Of a stretch of 64,000 bases of DNA, positions 45,295-54,617 are shown piece by piece. Source of the stretch: Clostridiales bacterium Firm_11 (GTDB lineage: Bacteria > Bacillota > Clostridia > Christensenellales > Aristaeellaceae). Position numbers and translations under genes: made by a program. The stretch covers positions 372,001 through 436,000 of the forward strand of contig LVAQ01000006.1 of assembly GCA_001604105.1 (NCBI GenBank). The letters run 5' to 3'. Below the pieces are notes generated by a model. It was not told the origin of the DNA. It saw only the letters and a list, made by a program, of their open reading frames with translations, and ran no database searches. The first letter of the stretch is position 1, and every line of letters starts with the position of its first letter.

Positions 45295-46551
45295 TTACGC
45301 CTCCGTTGTCTTTTCAAAATCTACATCCGGCACAAGCTCCGCAATGGTGACCAACCGTTTTTCCCGTATACTCTGGTTGGCGGCGATGCCAATCAGGATG
45401 GACATGGCGCCGTCTCTGGAACCGGCATATTGCCCCAGCGGATCGGCAAGATCATTGCGGAACAGCATCCGCAGCAAACGTTCATCACCGCCGCCATGGC
45501 TTCCGCTTTCCTTGGCTAATTCAACTGTCAGGCGCTCCTGCTTGCGATTAAATACATCAATACGGTGCACCGCGTCTCTGGCCAGCGGCTCCGTGCTGAA
45601 CTCGGAGGCTTCCAGGCGGCCTTCCGTCCCCGTAATGGACATGCGCCATCCTTCATACGGGCTGTGCGCCACCAGAGAATAACTCATCAGCGCGCCTTTG
45701 CGATAGCGCACCGCAAGCGACATGGTATCGTAAATGTCAATATCCGGCGCAAATACGCAACGGTCGCGGTAGTAGCCATCCTCCCCCTCACAACCGAAAT
45801 ACATATCGCGTACCCAATCAATTTGCGCATCCCTAAACACGTATGCGCAGGTCTCCGTATGCGGGCAGGTGCTGCATCGCTCGCCGCGCTGCTCCCGTGA
45901 CGGGCCATAAAAGCGGAGTGAGCCATTGGCAAAGACTGATTCCGGCTCCTGCTCAATCAACCAGTTGATAATATCAAAATGGTGAGTGGCTTTATGAACC
46001 AGCAAACCGCCGGAATTGGCCATGTAGCGGTGCCAGCGGCGAAAATAGTCCGCCCCGTGGGACGTATCCAGCATCCATTCAAAGTCTACGTTTAAAACAG
46101 TTCCCACGGCTCCTGCGCGAAGCATTTCCTTAAGCTTGGCAAACAAGGGCATAAAGCGGCAGTTGAACGTAACGGTAATCCCCCGGGCGTTACGCTTTTC
46201 AGCAGCTAAAATGGCACGACATTTGGACGCATCGGTCGTCATCGGCTTTTCGGATATTACCTCCAGCCCCATATCCAGCGCCGCTGCTATGTAGCAATCA
46301 TGGAACTGATCCACCGTTGTGATAATGGCACACTGGGGTTTTACCTGCCTGATCATTTCCGCAAAATCCGAGAAAATTGGGATGGGTGGTTGATCCGGCT
46401 GTGCAAGCCGTTTAGCCACGTACGCCGCACGGCGCAGGTTCACATCCATCAGCCCTACAAGTTTCGCGGCGTCCTGATACCGTTGTACTATCGCTTCCGC
46501 ATACATGAAAGTGCCCCGTCCGCCTGTTCCGACCAACACATATGTTTTCAT
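45295..46551 (-). CDS. Gfo/Idh/MocA family oxidoreductase with cysteine motif
   Basis: 418 residues. Rossmann start TYVLVGTGGRGTFMYAEAI, AIITTVDQFHDCYIAAAL and VISEKPMTTDASKCR (catalytic-loop Lys). After HKATHHFDIINWL, it has CSTCPHTETCAYVF near residue 223 and RDRCVFAP further on, matching the cysteine layout of its operon partner, from which it otherwise diverges. Five bases separate it from nagB. Two different members in one operon suggest paired oxidation and re-reduction during sugar conversion, which is inference. Confidence 0.87.
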   Translation of the reverse strand: MKTYVLVGTGGRGTFMYAEAIVQRYQDAAKLVGLMDVNLRRAAYVAKRLAQPDQPPIPIFSDFAEMIRQVKPQCAIITTVDQFHDCYIAAALDMGLEVISEKPMTTDASKCRAILAAEKRNARGITVTFNCRFMPLFAKLKEMLRAGAVGTVLNVDFEWMLDTSHGADYFRRWHRYMANSGGLLVHKATHHFDIINWLIEQEPESVFANGSLRFYGPSREQRGERCSTCPHTETCAYVFRDAQIDWVRDMYFGCEGEDGYYRDRCVFAPDIDIYDTMSLAVRYRKGALMSYSLVAHSPYEGWRMSITGTEGRLEASEFSTEPLARDAVHRIDVFNRKQERLTVELAKESGSHGGGDERLLRMLFRNDLADPLGQYAGSRDGAMSILIGIAANQSIREKRLVTIAELVPDVDFEKTTEA

Positions 46552-46590
46552 GATGACCCTTCCTTATTCGCGTCTAATCAATCGGTATGG

Positions 46591-47625
46591 TCAAAGATGT
46601 TTCCTGAAAAACGAGAACGCAAGATTCCCCGCAAACGCATGCGCGCCGGCATGAACATCCGCCACCAGCGCGTCCGCGGCATCCGCAGCACCATAAATGC
46701 GCCTCACCTGCTCATATCCCTGCCACAGATCCTGAAAGAAGAAGCAGCTATCCGCCGTACCCATCTCAATGAGCAGCGGGCGCGGCGCAATTAAACCCGC
46801 CACATCCGGCGCGTCCAGGTATTGGTACAGGTTGGGTAAAATCTGTGAGCCGCAAAAATTCGCACGGTCAATCCCAAACGCGGCAAACGGGTTCACATAC
46901 CCGATGATATCCGCCGCTTTAATCCGCGGTTCAAGCGCCGCGGTAAACGTCGTCATGGTTCCGCCCTGGCTCAGTCCCATCATGCCGATCCGCTGGGGGT
47001 CAACTTCAGGGCGCGACTGCAAGTAATCAACACATCGGCACATGTCCCAAATATTGAGCGCCAGCGGGTAATACCCCATCAGTGAACCCTTCAGATAATT
47101 GACATTGCAGGCATCACGCCCCGGGAACGGATCCGCACCGTCCCTTCGCTCTCCAAACCCACGAAGATCCGGCGTCAAGGTCAAGAACCCCGCGCGCGCC
47201 ATTTGCGCCGCATAGTCATAGTTCATCAGGTCGATATCCGCCTGATGCGCGGGGGTAGAAACCAAGCCTGCAACAGGGTCTTTCCCAAAGCTCCCATGGC
47301 CATGGCTGCATAGGATCGCGGGATTGCTGCCATCGGGTTTCATCCCCTTGGGAATGAGCACCTGACAGGGGATGGATAGATACGCATCCACATCAAACAC
47401 AACCCGTTGGCGAGTAAAATCCTTCTCTTCCGCGCTGTATTCTACCTGCGCATTCAACGGCACGCACTGGGGTAACTTCCCCAGCAAGGCTTGCAATTGC
47501 CGCAACGCCTGCTCATGCCACACTTTCCACTCCGCCAGTGTGCTTCCTTGAAAGCGCAGAGATGGTGGATTCTCCTCCGCCAGCCGATTCCAGTATTCTT
47601 GCATGGAGAAATGCCGCTTGCTCAT
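46591..47625 (-). CDS. Alpha/beta hydrolase, acetylxylan-esterase-like
   Basis: 344 residues, no signal peptide. The nucleophile elbow GMMGLSQGGTMT, acid EMGTADSCF and His in HAGAHAF give a full Ser-Asp-His triad. The preceding VLIPKGMKPDGSNPAILCSHG and LTLTPDLRGFGER segments belong to the dienelactone-hydrolase/acetyl esterase superfamily. In this operon it may remove acetyl or other esters from imported oligosaccharides. ATG follows AGAGGT. Confidence 0.83.
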   Translation of the reverse strand: MSKRHFSMQEYWNRLAEENPPSLRFQGSTLAEWKVWHEQALRQLQALLGKLPQCVPLNAQVEYSAEEKDFTRQRVVFDVDAYLSIPCQVLIPKGMKPDGSNPAILCSHGHGSFGKDPVAGLVSTPAHQADIDLMNYDYAAQMARAGFLTLTPDLRGFGERRDGADPFPGRDACNVNYLKGSLMGYYPLALNIWDMCRCVDYLQSRPEVDPQRIGMMGLSQGGTMTTFTAALEPRIKAADIIGYVNPFAAFGIDRANFCGSQILPNLYQYLDAPDVAGLIAPRPLLIEMGTADSCFFFQDLWQGYEQVRRIYGAADAADALVADVHAGAHAFAGNLAFSFFRKHL

Positions 47626-47635
47626 GCCGATACCT

Positions 47636-48508
47636 CTATTCCTTTACTGCCCCAACGAGCATTCCTTTTACCAGGTAGCGCTGTAGAAACGGGTAAACCA
47701 TCAGTATTGGCACAACAGCCACAACAATGACCACGTATTCCAGCTGTAAACTGATCAGGCTCATCTCACGCTTGCCAATACCCGATGTGGATACCCCGCC
47801 GTTCTGGATTAACACCTTCATCAGGTAAAGCTGCAACGGCTGCAATTTTTGATTCGGCAGAAAAATCAATGCATTGAAATAGCTGTTCCACTGTGTGATG
47901 GCATAATACAGAATCAGCACAATGATGATAGGCTTAGCCAACGGGATAAAAATGCATCGCAGGATACGCCACTCCCCGGCGCCGTCAATACGAGCCGATT
48001 CATAGAGACTTTCAGGAATCTCCGCCAAAAACGTACGCGCCATGATGATGTACCAAGCCGCCGCACCGGCCGGCAGGATGATTGCCCAACGCGTGTTATA
48101 CAGGTGCAGGGAGTTGATAAGGATGAACATGGGTACCAGTGTGCCGGAGAAAAACATGGTTGCGGTGAAGAATACCGAAAGCTGTTTGCGCAGAAAAAAC
48201 CGTTTACGGGAGAGCGGATAAGCTGCCATCAGCGTCAGTACGACGCTCAGAGCCGTGCCGCATACGGTGTAGATCAGGGTATTCCAGTAGGCAAGCCACA
48301 AACCGGAATCTTTGAAAACAATGCCATACGCTTGCAATGAAAAACCAACCGGCCATAGTGTCACTTGATTGCTGATGACCGCCTCGGGGCGGCTGATCGA
48401 CATGCTGAAGATATAAACCAACGGATACAGGGTGATTACTGCCACCAGCACACATCCGATAATGTTGAGTACATTCACAATCTGATCTGAAACGCTGAGT
48501 CTTTTCAC
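47636..48508 (-). CDS. Carbohydrate ABC transporter permease (LplC/YtcP-like)
   Basis: 290 residues, six transmembrane helices. The cytoplasmic coupling loop ESARIDGAGEWRILRCIFIP (EAA motif) is present, as is the YPLSRKRFFLRKQLSVFF segment typical of MalG/LplC proteins. Starts with GTG behind AAAGGAAG. It partners the permease just upstream and the solute-binding protein of the operon. The ATPase is not encoded here, so a shared multi-sugar ATPase (MsmX type) probably energises it. Confidence 0.92.
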   Translation of the reverse strand: MKRLSVSDQIVNVLNIIGCVLVAVITLYPLVYIFSMSISRPEAVISNQVTLWPVGFSLQAYGIVFKDSGLWLAYWNTLIYTVCGTALSVVLTLMAAYPLSRKRFFLRKQLSVFFTATMFFSGTLVPMFILINSLHLYNTRWAIILPAGAAAWYIIMARTFLAEIPESLYESARIDGAGEWRILRCIFIPLAKPIIIVLILYYAITQWNSYFNALIFLPNQKLQPLQLYLMKVLIQNGGVSTSGIGKREMSLISLQLEYVVIVVAVVPILMVYPFLQRYLVKGMLVGAVKE

Positions 48509-48536
48509 CTGCTCGCTTCCTTTCCCTAACTGGACG

Positions 48537-49511
48537 CTACCAAAGAGACGTTTCGGTGAACCTCTTGCTCAGTTGATTTGCGACGATCACCAGCGTGAAA
48601 TTGATAACGGAGTTGAAAATGCCTACCGCGGCGCCAAAACTGTAGTTGCTTTCCACTAAGCCCGTACGGTAAACATAGGATGAGATCACATCCCCAACGC
48701 CCATGGTATTGGGGTTATACAACAGTATGACCTTCTCATACCCTACGCTCATCAGCGCACCGATTTGCAGAATGAAGGTTACAATAATGGTTGGCATGAT
48801 GCAGGGTATGGATACATGAAACGCCTGCCGTAGCTTGCCTGCGCCATCCACATGGGCAGCTTCATATAGCTCCGGGTTGATGCTTGTAAGGGCGGCCAAA
48901 TAAATGATGGACTGCCACCCAAACCCTTGCCAGATGCCGCTTGCGATAAAAACTGTGCGAAACCACTCCGGCATCAGCAGAAAATGGATTGCTTTGCCGC
49001 CCAGTGCTTTGATAATGGTATTGACAATACCGCTGCTGGGCGAGAGAAACTTGAAAAGCATGCCGCATATTACGACGGTAGAAAGAAAGTACGGGATATA
49101 GCTAACCGCCTGCACAAAGCGTTTGAACCACTTGGTGCGCAGGTCGTTGGTCATCAACGCAAACAAAATCGGTATGGGGAAGCCCCACAGGATGCTGTAC
49201 AGGCTGATCAGCAGCGTGTTACGTACCACGCGCCCAAAGTATGGCGAGTTAAAAAACTGTGTGAAATAGCGAAAGCCGACCCACTCGCTGCCATGGATGC
49301 CCAAAACTGGCGAGTAGTTTTTAAAGGCGATGATATTGCCATACATGGGATAATAGATAAAAATCAGGTAATGGATCACTACGGGCAGTACCATCAGCAG
49401 CAGCATCCGATCCCGTCGTATGGACTGCCAGAGGGTAGCGGCCATTGTTTGGCGGCCACGCAGCGCGACCATCGCAATGTTCCTTGCCCCGAGCGGTGTC
49501 CCCTTGGCCAT
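48537..49511 (-). CDS. Carbohydrate ABC transporter permease (LplB/YteP-like)
   Basis: 324 residues, six helices after a charged N-terminus. The EAA loop reads EAAHVDGAGKLRQAFHVSIP; IIAFKNYSPVLGI, and WVGFRYF are characteristic of the LplB group that imports oligosaccharides such as rhamnogalacturonan fragments in Bacillus. ATG follows GAGGGATA. It follows the solute-binding gene after a hairpin-containing gap. Confidence 0.92.
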   Translation of the reverse strand: MAKGTPLGARNIAMVALRGRQTMAATLWQSIRRDRMLLLMVLPVVIHYLIFIYYPMYGNIIAFKNYSPVLGIHGSEWVGFRYFTQFFNSPYFGRVVRNTLLISLYSILWGFPIPILFALMTNDLRTKWFKRFVQAVSYIPYFLSTVVICGMLFKFLSPSSGIVNTIIKALGGKAIHFLLMPEWFRTVFIASGIWQGFGWQSIIYLAALTSINPELYEAAHVDGAGKLRQAFHVSIPCIMPTIIVTFILQIGALMSVGYEKVILLYNPNTMGVGDVISSYVYRTGLVESNYSFGAAVGIFNSVINFTLVIVANQLSKRFTETSLW

Positions 49512-49595
49512 TGTTATCCCTCATTTTTGGAATACAGGCGAAAACGGCGAAGCGCCGTGCCTAATCCAGCTTCTTATTGTAAAAACTTTACCCGG

Positions 49596-49633
49596 GGCAT
49601 GGGGGCTGCACCAAAACGCGCAGCCCCCATGCC
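49596..49633 (-). promoter_or_regulatory. Strong hairpin between the solute-binding and permease genes
   Basis: A perfect 14-base stem (GGCATGGGGGCTGC and complement) with a 10-base loop lies in the 137-base gap. On the minus strand a short TTTTT occurs only about ten bases further, so it is likely a partial terminator or a 3' RNA stabiliser that keeps binding-protein mRNA in excess, as in other sugar importer operons. Confidence 0.6.
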
Positions 49634-49648
49634 TTGCCCGAGCTAAAC

Positions 49649-51265
49649 TCACTGCGCGGGCTGCGCTACCAGGCGATCATACTGCGCCTGCCGCACCTTC
49701 AGAATCTCGTCAATGCCCATATCTTTGATGGTCTGTACATACGCGTCCCACTGATCCATGCTTTCACTGCCAATAGTGAAGCGACCTGTCATTTCCCACA
49801 CATAGGTCATCAGGTCTCCGCCAACGCCGGAGATGGCTTCGGTTTCTTCCTCAGTTTGCGGCGGCAGTATCAAGCCCGAGATGGCAAACGGCCGTGTGCG
49901 ATCCGTCACATCCAGAATATCCGCCAGCTGACGCTCGGAATAGCCGCTCATCATCACTTCTTCCCGCTCGGAGGATTTTACATACGGCAACCCAAGCTGG
50001 CAGCCAAACCCTTCGAGGACTTCTGAAGCGGACAGCCCGTTGGGGTCGTTGGTCACGATATCGGTGAAGCTATAGGTGCCATCGGCAGCCTTGTTGTAAG
50101 TCCATCCTTCCACGCCGAAGTTCATGAGATCTTCGCCTTGCTGCGAACCATACAGGAAGTTCATCAGCGCTACGGCAAGGTCAGGATTATCACAGTTGCT
50201 GGTCACCACAAACCCATCCACTGACAGGTCGCCCACAATCTCCGTCATTTGCGCATAGGGGCCTTTGGGCGGCACAAGCGGCAGGATGTAGGCATCCTCC
50301 ACGCCATTTGCAATCAATGCGGCTTCCAGCGTAGGAATGTTGGAAGGGTAGCACATGAACGCGCCAACCTGATCCAGCACGACCTTCTCGAACATCTTAT
50401 CTTCGCTGCCCAAGGTCATAAACTCGGGGTCCAGCAGCCCATCGGTATAGAACTGATTCAGCCATGTGTAAAACTCGCGTGCTTTCTCGCTGATAAACTC
50501 AAACTGCATGGTGCCGTTCTCGTCCGGGTAATATCCGCCTGTCTGGAACAGGTGAAGATCCCACGCATTGCCCCAGAATGTGGTATACCACGCATGCCCG
50601 CCTGCGGAAAAGGGGATTTCGTCACTCGGATCGCCGTTACCGTTGGCGTCCTGGTCTTTAAAGGCCGTCAGCACAGTCATCCAATCCTCAATGGTTTCCG
50701 GTGCGGAGAGGTTCAAGCGGTCCAGCCAGTCCTTGCGGATCACAAAGCAATACGGCGCAAGGTAAGCAGATTCATTCAGCGCGTTGATGGAATAGATATG
50801 CCCGCCCGCCGAAGTCAGGGGTTTCAGCGCCGGATACGCCTCATACATCGCTTTGATATTAGCGCCGTTGCGCTCAATATAGGTTTCCAGCGGTACAATG
50901 ATGCCTTGCGCACCCAGATCGGTCATGCTCAGTCCATTCGGAAGCAGCATAATATCCGCCAGCTGATTCGTGCCCGCGGCAATGCGCAGCTTCATGACTT
51001 CTACATACTGCACAGGGGCGATCACATCCCATGTAATCTTGACATTGGTCAACCGTTCGATCTCTTGCCACAGCGGCAGATTGTCCGCCAGGCTTGCAAC
51101 CATGCCATCCGGCGCGGCAATGCGAATTTCCGCCGGGCTTTCCAGCGGGAAGGTGATGGTCGCGTCCTGTTGCGCTTGGGCAAACGCTCCTCCCATCATC
51201 GTTGTGAGCAGCAATGCTGTTGCCAGCAATACGGTTACCATGCGCGTAATGACCAGATTTTTCAT
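49649..51265 (-). CDS. Extracellular sugar-binding protein (LplA-like)
   Basis: 538 residues, type 1 solute-binding fold. Signal peptide 1-30 ends AFA without a lipobox Cys. Segments include WDVIAPVQYVEVMKLRIAAG, a Ca-binding-like DANGNGDPSDEIPFSAGG loop, and NPDLAVALMNFLYGS. It should capture an oligosaccharide for the two downstream permeases. ATG 51265 follows GGAGG; an in-frame upstream extension has no signal-peptide character. It is divergent from the AraC regulator. Confidence 0.92.
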   Translation of the reverse strand: MKNLVITRMVTVLLATALLLTTMMGGAFAQAQQDATITFPLESPAEIRIAAPDGMVASLADNLPLWQEIERLTNVKITWDVIAPVQYVEVMKLRIAAGTNQLADIMLLPNGLSMTDLGAQGIIVPLETYIERNGANIKAMYEAYPALKPLTSAGGHIYSINALNESAYLAPYCFVIRKDWLDRLNLSAPETIEDWMTVLTAFKDQDANGNGDPSDEIPFSAGGHAWYTTFWGNAWDLHLFQTGGYYPDENGTMQFEFISEKAREFYTWLNQFYTDGLLDPEFMTLGSEDKMFEKVVLDQVGAFMCYPSNIPTLEAALIANGVEDAYILPLVPPKGPYAQMTEIVGDLSVDGFVVTSNCDNPDLAVALMNFLYGSQQGEDLMNFGVEGWTYNKAADGTYSFTDIVTNDPNGLSASEVLEGFGCQLGLPYVKSSEREEVMMSGYSERQLADILDVTDRTRPFAISGLILPPQTEEETEAISGVGGDLMTYVWEMTGRFTIGSESMDQWDAYVQTIKDMGIDEILKVRQAQYDRLVAQPAQ

Positions 51266-51685
51266 TGAATGACCTCCATTTTCGGTATAATGTGGATCCA
51301 AAGTCCATCCGGCAGGCGGAATAATCACCCAACGCACCGTTCAACACGAGTGAAGCGCATACGTGGTACGACCGTCGTACGCTATCCGCCCTTGCATCAC
51401 AATGTCGACGCTGATCCGTCCGGCACCGCATGGATAACTTTTTGCGAAGAACATCCCCTGCTGTTCCCCGCATACCGGCGCCTCTGAATCATCCCCGTGA
51501 TTGCTCACCGGAATCCTCAATCGAACCAGGGCGCTGTTTCTGTGCCGAGCATATCACGCCACCGTGGCATAGGCAACAAACAATCCTGCGAGGCATTCAA
51601 AACCAGTTCGCCGCATGGTTGGTCAAAAAATGAACACCATGCAAGGATTGTATGCCTGCCAAACCGCATTAACAGTCGTTTATGC
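51266..51685. other. Divergent control region of the glycan locus, left part
   Basis: This holds the control region for the solute-binding operon and the AraC regulator. No gene with a ribosome site is seen. A TATACC at 51289-51284 (minus strand) is a candidate -10 for the operon with no good -35, as expected for an activator-dependent promoter. I cannot assign the AraC target site by eye. Confidence 0.4.
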
Positions 51686-51714
51686 ATTGCCTGTATCCAT
51701 TGGTTAGGCTATAC
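51686..51714 (+). promoter_or_regulatory. Promoter of the araC-type regulator gene
   Basis: TTGCCT and TATACT with an exact 17-base spacer, 137 bases ahead of the start codon. Confidence 0.55.
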
Positions 51715-51851
51715 TGAAACTTCATCATGGATTCGTTCATTCTTGCCTGTGCGTGCCGGTATGCTCATCACCAGACGTAACGCCAGGCAGAAGCCTCACG
51801 CAGGGTATATGCCTGCTAAGCACCCGGGCAATTCAGTGGGAGGGATGGAAT

Positions 51852-54113
51852 ATGAAGCTTTTTCAATATCACAAACCAGCCCCGCGTATGCAGAGAAAGC
51901 TTTACCTTCTCAATTATCTCTTTTACAGCGTGTTGGTTTGCCTATCCGTCTTGCTGTTAACCAATACCCTCCTGCAAAGCCATCGAAGGGATGTCGCTGC
52001 GGATATGCAGTCCCGGCTGGATGATGTGTATCAGTTCACAGAACAGCAGCTGGATTCCTTTATGCGCGCCACGGTGCATATCGCTCGCGCGCAGTGGGTA
52101 GAAGAGCTGGCCGCGCAAACAGAAACCAAGCTGGACTATGCCAAAGTGAGCCAATCCTATCTGGCAAAATGCATGTCCGACCTTGTTTCGGTAAAATCAT
52201 TGAATCGGCAAATCGCTTACATGGTCGTTGCTTTATATAACAAAGAGTATGTCATCAGCGATCTTGGGGTAAAAACCCGGCAGAGTTTCTTCTACGATTC
52301 CTTTGGTATGGACGATACGCCGCAATCCGACTGGCTGCGCCCAATTCGCACCGGCACCAACTTTCTCTATGTTCCCAACAAAGTCTTGCAAACACCCAAA
52401 GGCAAGACTTATTCGGTCTATCTGCGTTCGATGCCCGGCAAGAATGCCAATTATCTCGGGAACCTATTTGTATTCTGGGATGATACCGTCTATCACCGTG
52501 AAGTGGCAAAGCTGATTGGCAACGATCAAATCAGCCTGACGGTTTATGATGATCAAAAGCAGGTTATCATCGGCAATGAACCCGTACTTGCTGCCAATGC
52601 CTACAAAACCTTGATGGAAGGCGAGCCCGGCAAAGGGGCATCCGAATTTACACAGCTTGGCGCGAGCTACTCGCTATATTTCAGGCGTTCAGAAAGCAAC
52701 CATTGGCAGTACTTCATTGCAGTCCCCTCCGGTATCATGGATCAACACAATCTGCCAACCATTACCGTGAGCCTCATCCTGACGCTTGCGCTGCTGCTGG
52801 CGGGCATTCCCCTGTCACATTTCGTCGCGGCACGCAATTACCTGCCCATCCAAAGGCTGACACGGCTTATCGCATCACCGGAGGGTTCGGATGATGATGG
52901 TTCGTATGAATTGCTGTACGAATCACTCCACCGCTGGCTAAACGATCGACAGGCTTTGATGGATCAGATGGAGCTGTATAAGCCGATGCTCTTAAATCAG
53001 GCGCTGGCCGGGCTTTTGACTGGCTCGCAGGATGTTGAATCACTCATGCTGTTAAGCCAAACCCTGAACATTCAGTGGCCTTATCGAACTTTCATCTGCG
53101 TTTGTCTTTTGCAAACCGTTGTCGTAGAGGATTTTAACGATACGCAGTTGGAGTTGTTCACCCGGCACCCCTCCACACATTTGTTATGTCGCGGTGTTGT
53201 CATGAACGCGATGGAAAAAGCGCTGATCTGTAATACCGATGAGCCGGAAACCGCCTTGGTGTTTCTGCGCGAAGTGATCACCCAACACCCAATGCTGCGC
53301 TGGCACATCGGCATCAGCCAAGCGGTGCACGCACTGGAGCAGTTGGCCGATGCTTATGAGCAAGCCCGAACCTGTCTAAACTACCAGCACGTACAAAGCG
53401 GCGGCTCCATCATTCAATATAGCGATCTATCCACAGGCGCACAGCCGTCATGTGTGTCGATGGCTGCCATTCCCTATCTGTACGATGCGCTTCGCTATGG
53501 CAACGAAGCGGATGCACATCAAGCGATTGATATGCTGCTTGAGGAGAATACCCGTCATACATTGATACATCGGGATACCATGCAGATTCTGCAAATCATG
53601 CTGCGGGATACCTTCCGCCGTGTTGCCCATGATCTACAGTTGCAAAATGCCTTTACCCAGGATTGGGCGCAACTGTTTGCGGATACAGGCAGCGATGATG
53701 CTGCTGATTTCGCAAAAACAGCCCGGCACTTATGCGGCGCGTTCCTGAATGCCCGCGAGCAGCGCAGCCGCAAGCAACGTGAAGCCGTGCAAGAGGGTAT
53801 GCTCAAATGGTTGCAGGAGCATCTTTGGGACGCATCCATCTCTTTAGCGGCGTTGGCGGATGCTTTTACCATATCTGAAAGTTATGCCAGCAAACAACTC
53901 AAAAACCTTCTGGGAATGAGCTTTCTTGATTATGTCAACCAACAGCGCATTGAACGTTCCTGCGCGATCCTCCGCGAGGATACGTCCATCAGCATTGCGG
54001 AGCTCAGCGCACAGGTCGGTTATACCAGCGATATCACATTCCGTCGCCTCTTCAAGAAGTATATGCGTATGACGCCCAGCCAGTATCGCGAAACGGTATC
54101 CGGCTCACATTAA
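51852..54113 (+). CDS. Membrane-bound AraC family regulator
   Basis: 753 residues. A transmembrane helix (about 17-37, LNYLFYSVLVCLSVLLLTN) leads into an extracellular sensor region of about 260 residues, then a second helix (near 301-325, SLILTLALLLAGIPLSHFV), a cytoplasmic linker domain and a C-terminal AraC HTH pair: SISLAALADAFTISESYASK and SIAELSAQVGYTSDITFRRL. The layout is that of Bacillus YesS/YtdP, one-component sensors beside LplABC-type importers. ATG 51852 follows GGGAGGGA; longer in-frame starts lack a site. It most likely activates the divergent operon when its extracellular domain senses the sugar. Confidence 0.9.
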   Translation: MKLFQYHKPAPRMQRKLYLLNYLFYSVLVCLSVLLLTNTLLQSHRRDVAADMQSRLDDVYQFTEQQLDSFMRATVHIARAQWVEELAAQTETKLDYAKVSQSYLAKCMSDLVSVKSLNRQIAYMVVALYNKEYVISDLGVKTRQSFFYDSFGMDDTPQSDWLRPIRTGTNFLYVPNKVLQTPKGKTYSVYLRSMPGKNANYLGNLFVFWDDTVYHREVAKLIGNDQISLTVYDDQKQVIIGNEPVLAANAYKTLMEGEPGKGASEFTQLGASYSLYFRRSESNHWQYFIAVPSGIMDQHNLPTITVSLILTLALLLAGIPLSHFVAARNYLPIQRLTRLIASPEGSDDDGSYELLYESLHRWLNDRQALMDQMELYKPMLLNQALAGLLTGSQDVESLMLLSQTLNIQWPYRTFICVCLLQTVVVEDFNDTQLELFTRHPSTHLLCRGVVMNAMEKALICNTDEPETALVFLREVITQHPMLRWHIGISQAVHALEQLADAYEQARTCLNYQHVQSGGSIIQYSDLSTGAQPSCVSMAAIPYLYDALRYGNEADAHQAIDMLLEENTRHTLIHRDTMQILQIMLRDTFRRVAHDLQLQNAFTQDWAQLFADTGSDDAADFAKTARHLCGAFLNAREQRSRKQREAVQEGMLKWLQEHLWDASISLAALADAFTISESYASKQLKNLLGMSFLDYVNQQRIERSCAILREDTSISIAELSAQVGYTSDITFRRLFKKYMRMTPSQYRETVSGSH

Positions 54114-54617
54114 CGCGTTTTGTGATGTGTACGCCATGCCGAGTCCTGTAACTCTCGAACGTCCCCGTCATGTGCGTTCACAGCCTGCGATTCGTCAAGT
54201 GCCTTCCGGAAAGAGCCATATATCACCGTCATAATCGATTATGGATTGTGATGATTTCGTGTTCCCCCTTTATGCGCTCCAAGAAACGGATTAAATTGCT
54301 TCACTTTACAACACTCGTAGAATTTCGCAAAAACACGCCGCTTGAGCGCGATTGCGTACAATCACACCAAAGCGGCGACACCAGAGGAAGCTTCTTCGTC
54401 TTTCTCATGGCCAAGTTTCGTGGCAATCTTGGCAACCTATGTATCCGGGTAAGCAATGGGCAGCACGAGCACCGTATCTTCATGCTCAAAAAAGCGCTGT
54501 TTCCTTTGGCGATCAGGTTATCCTTGCGTATCAAAAGCGCTGTATCCATGGCACTTCTCATACTGCTGCTCTTGTCTGCGCAGGATGTATCTTGTTTTGC
54601 CAAGGCTCTGCCCGTAC
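54114..54617. other. Gene-free stretch between convergent regulator and solute-binding genes
   Basis: The two flanking genes converge here. I find no gene, no clear terminator hairpin and no RNA. On the minus strand one frame reads HEDTVLVLPIAYPDT, stop, VAKIATKLGHEKDEEASSGV, stop, which could be decayed coding DNA, but stops at this spacing are also expected by chance. AAAAGCGCTGT occurs twice (near 54490 and 54533). Confidence 0.3.

Noticed and set aside
43314..45682. Two plus-strand open frames of about 395 codons each, covering the Gfo/Idh and nagB genes
   Set aside because: Antisense shadows caused by GC-rich third positions; no start sites or family features.
54361..54600. Minus-strand segments with protein-like character after the type 5 solute-binding gene
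   Set aside because: In-frame stops every 20 to 25 codons are what chance predicts; no family was recognised, so no pseudogene is claimed.
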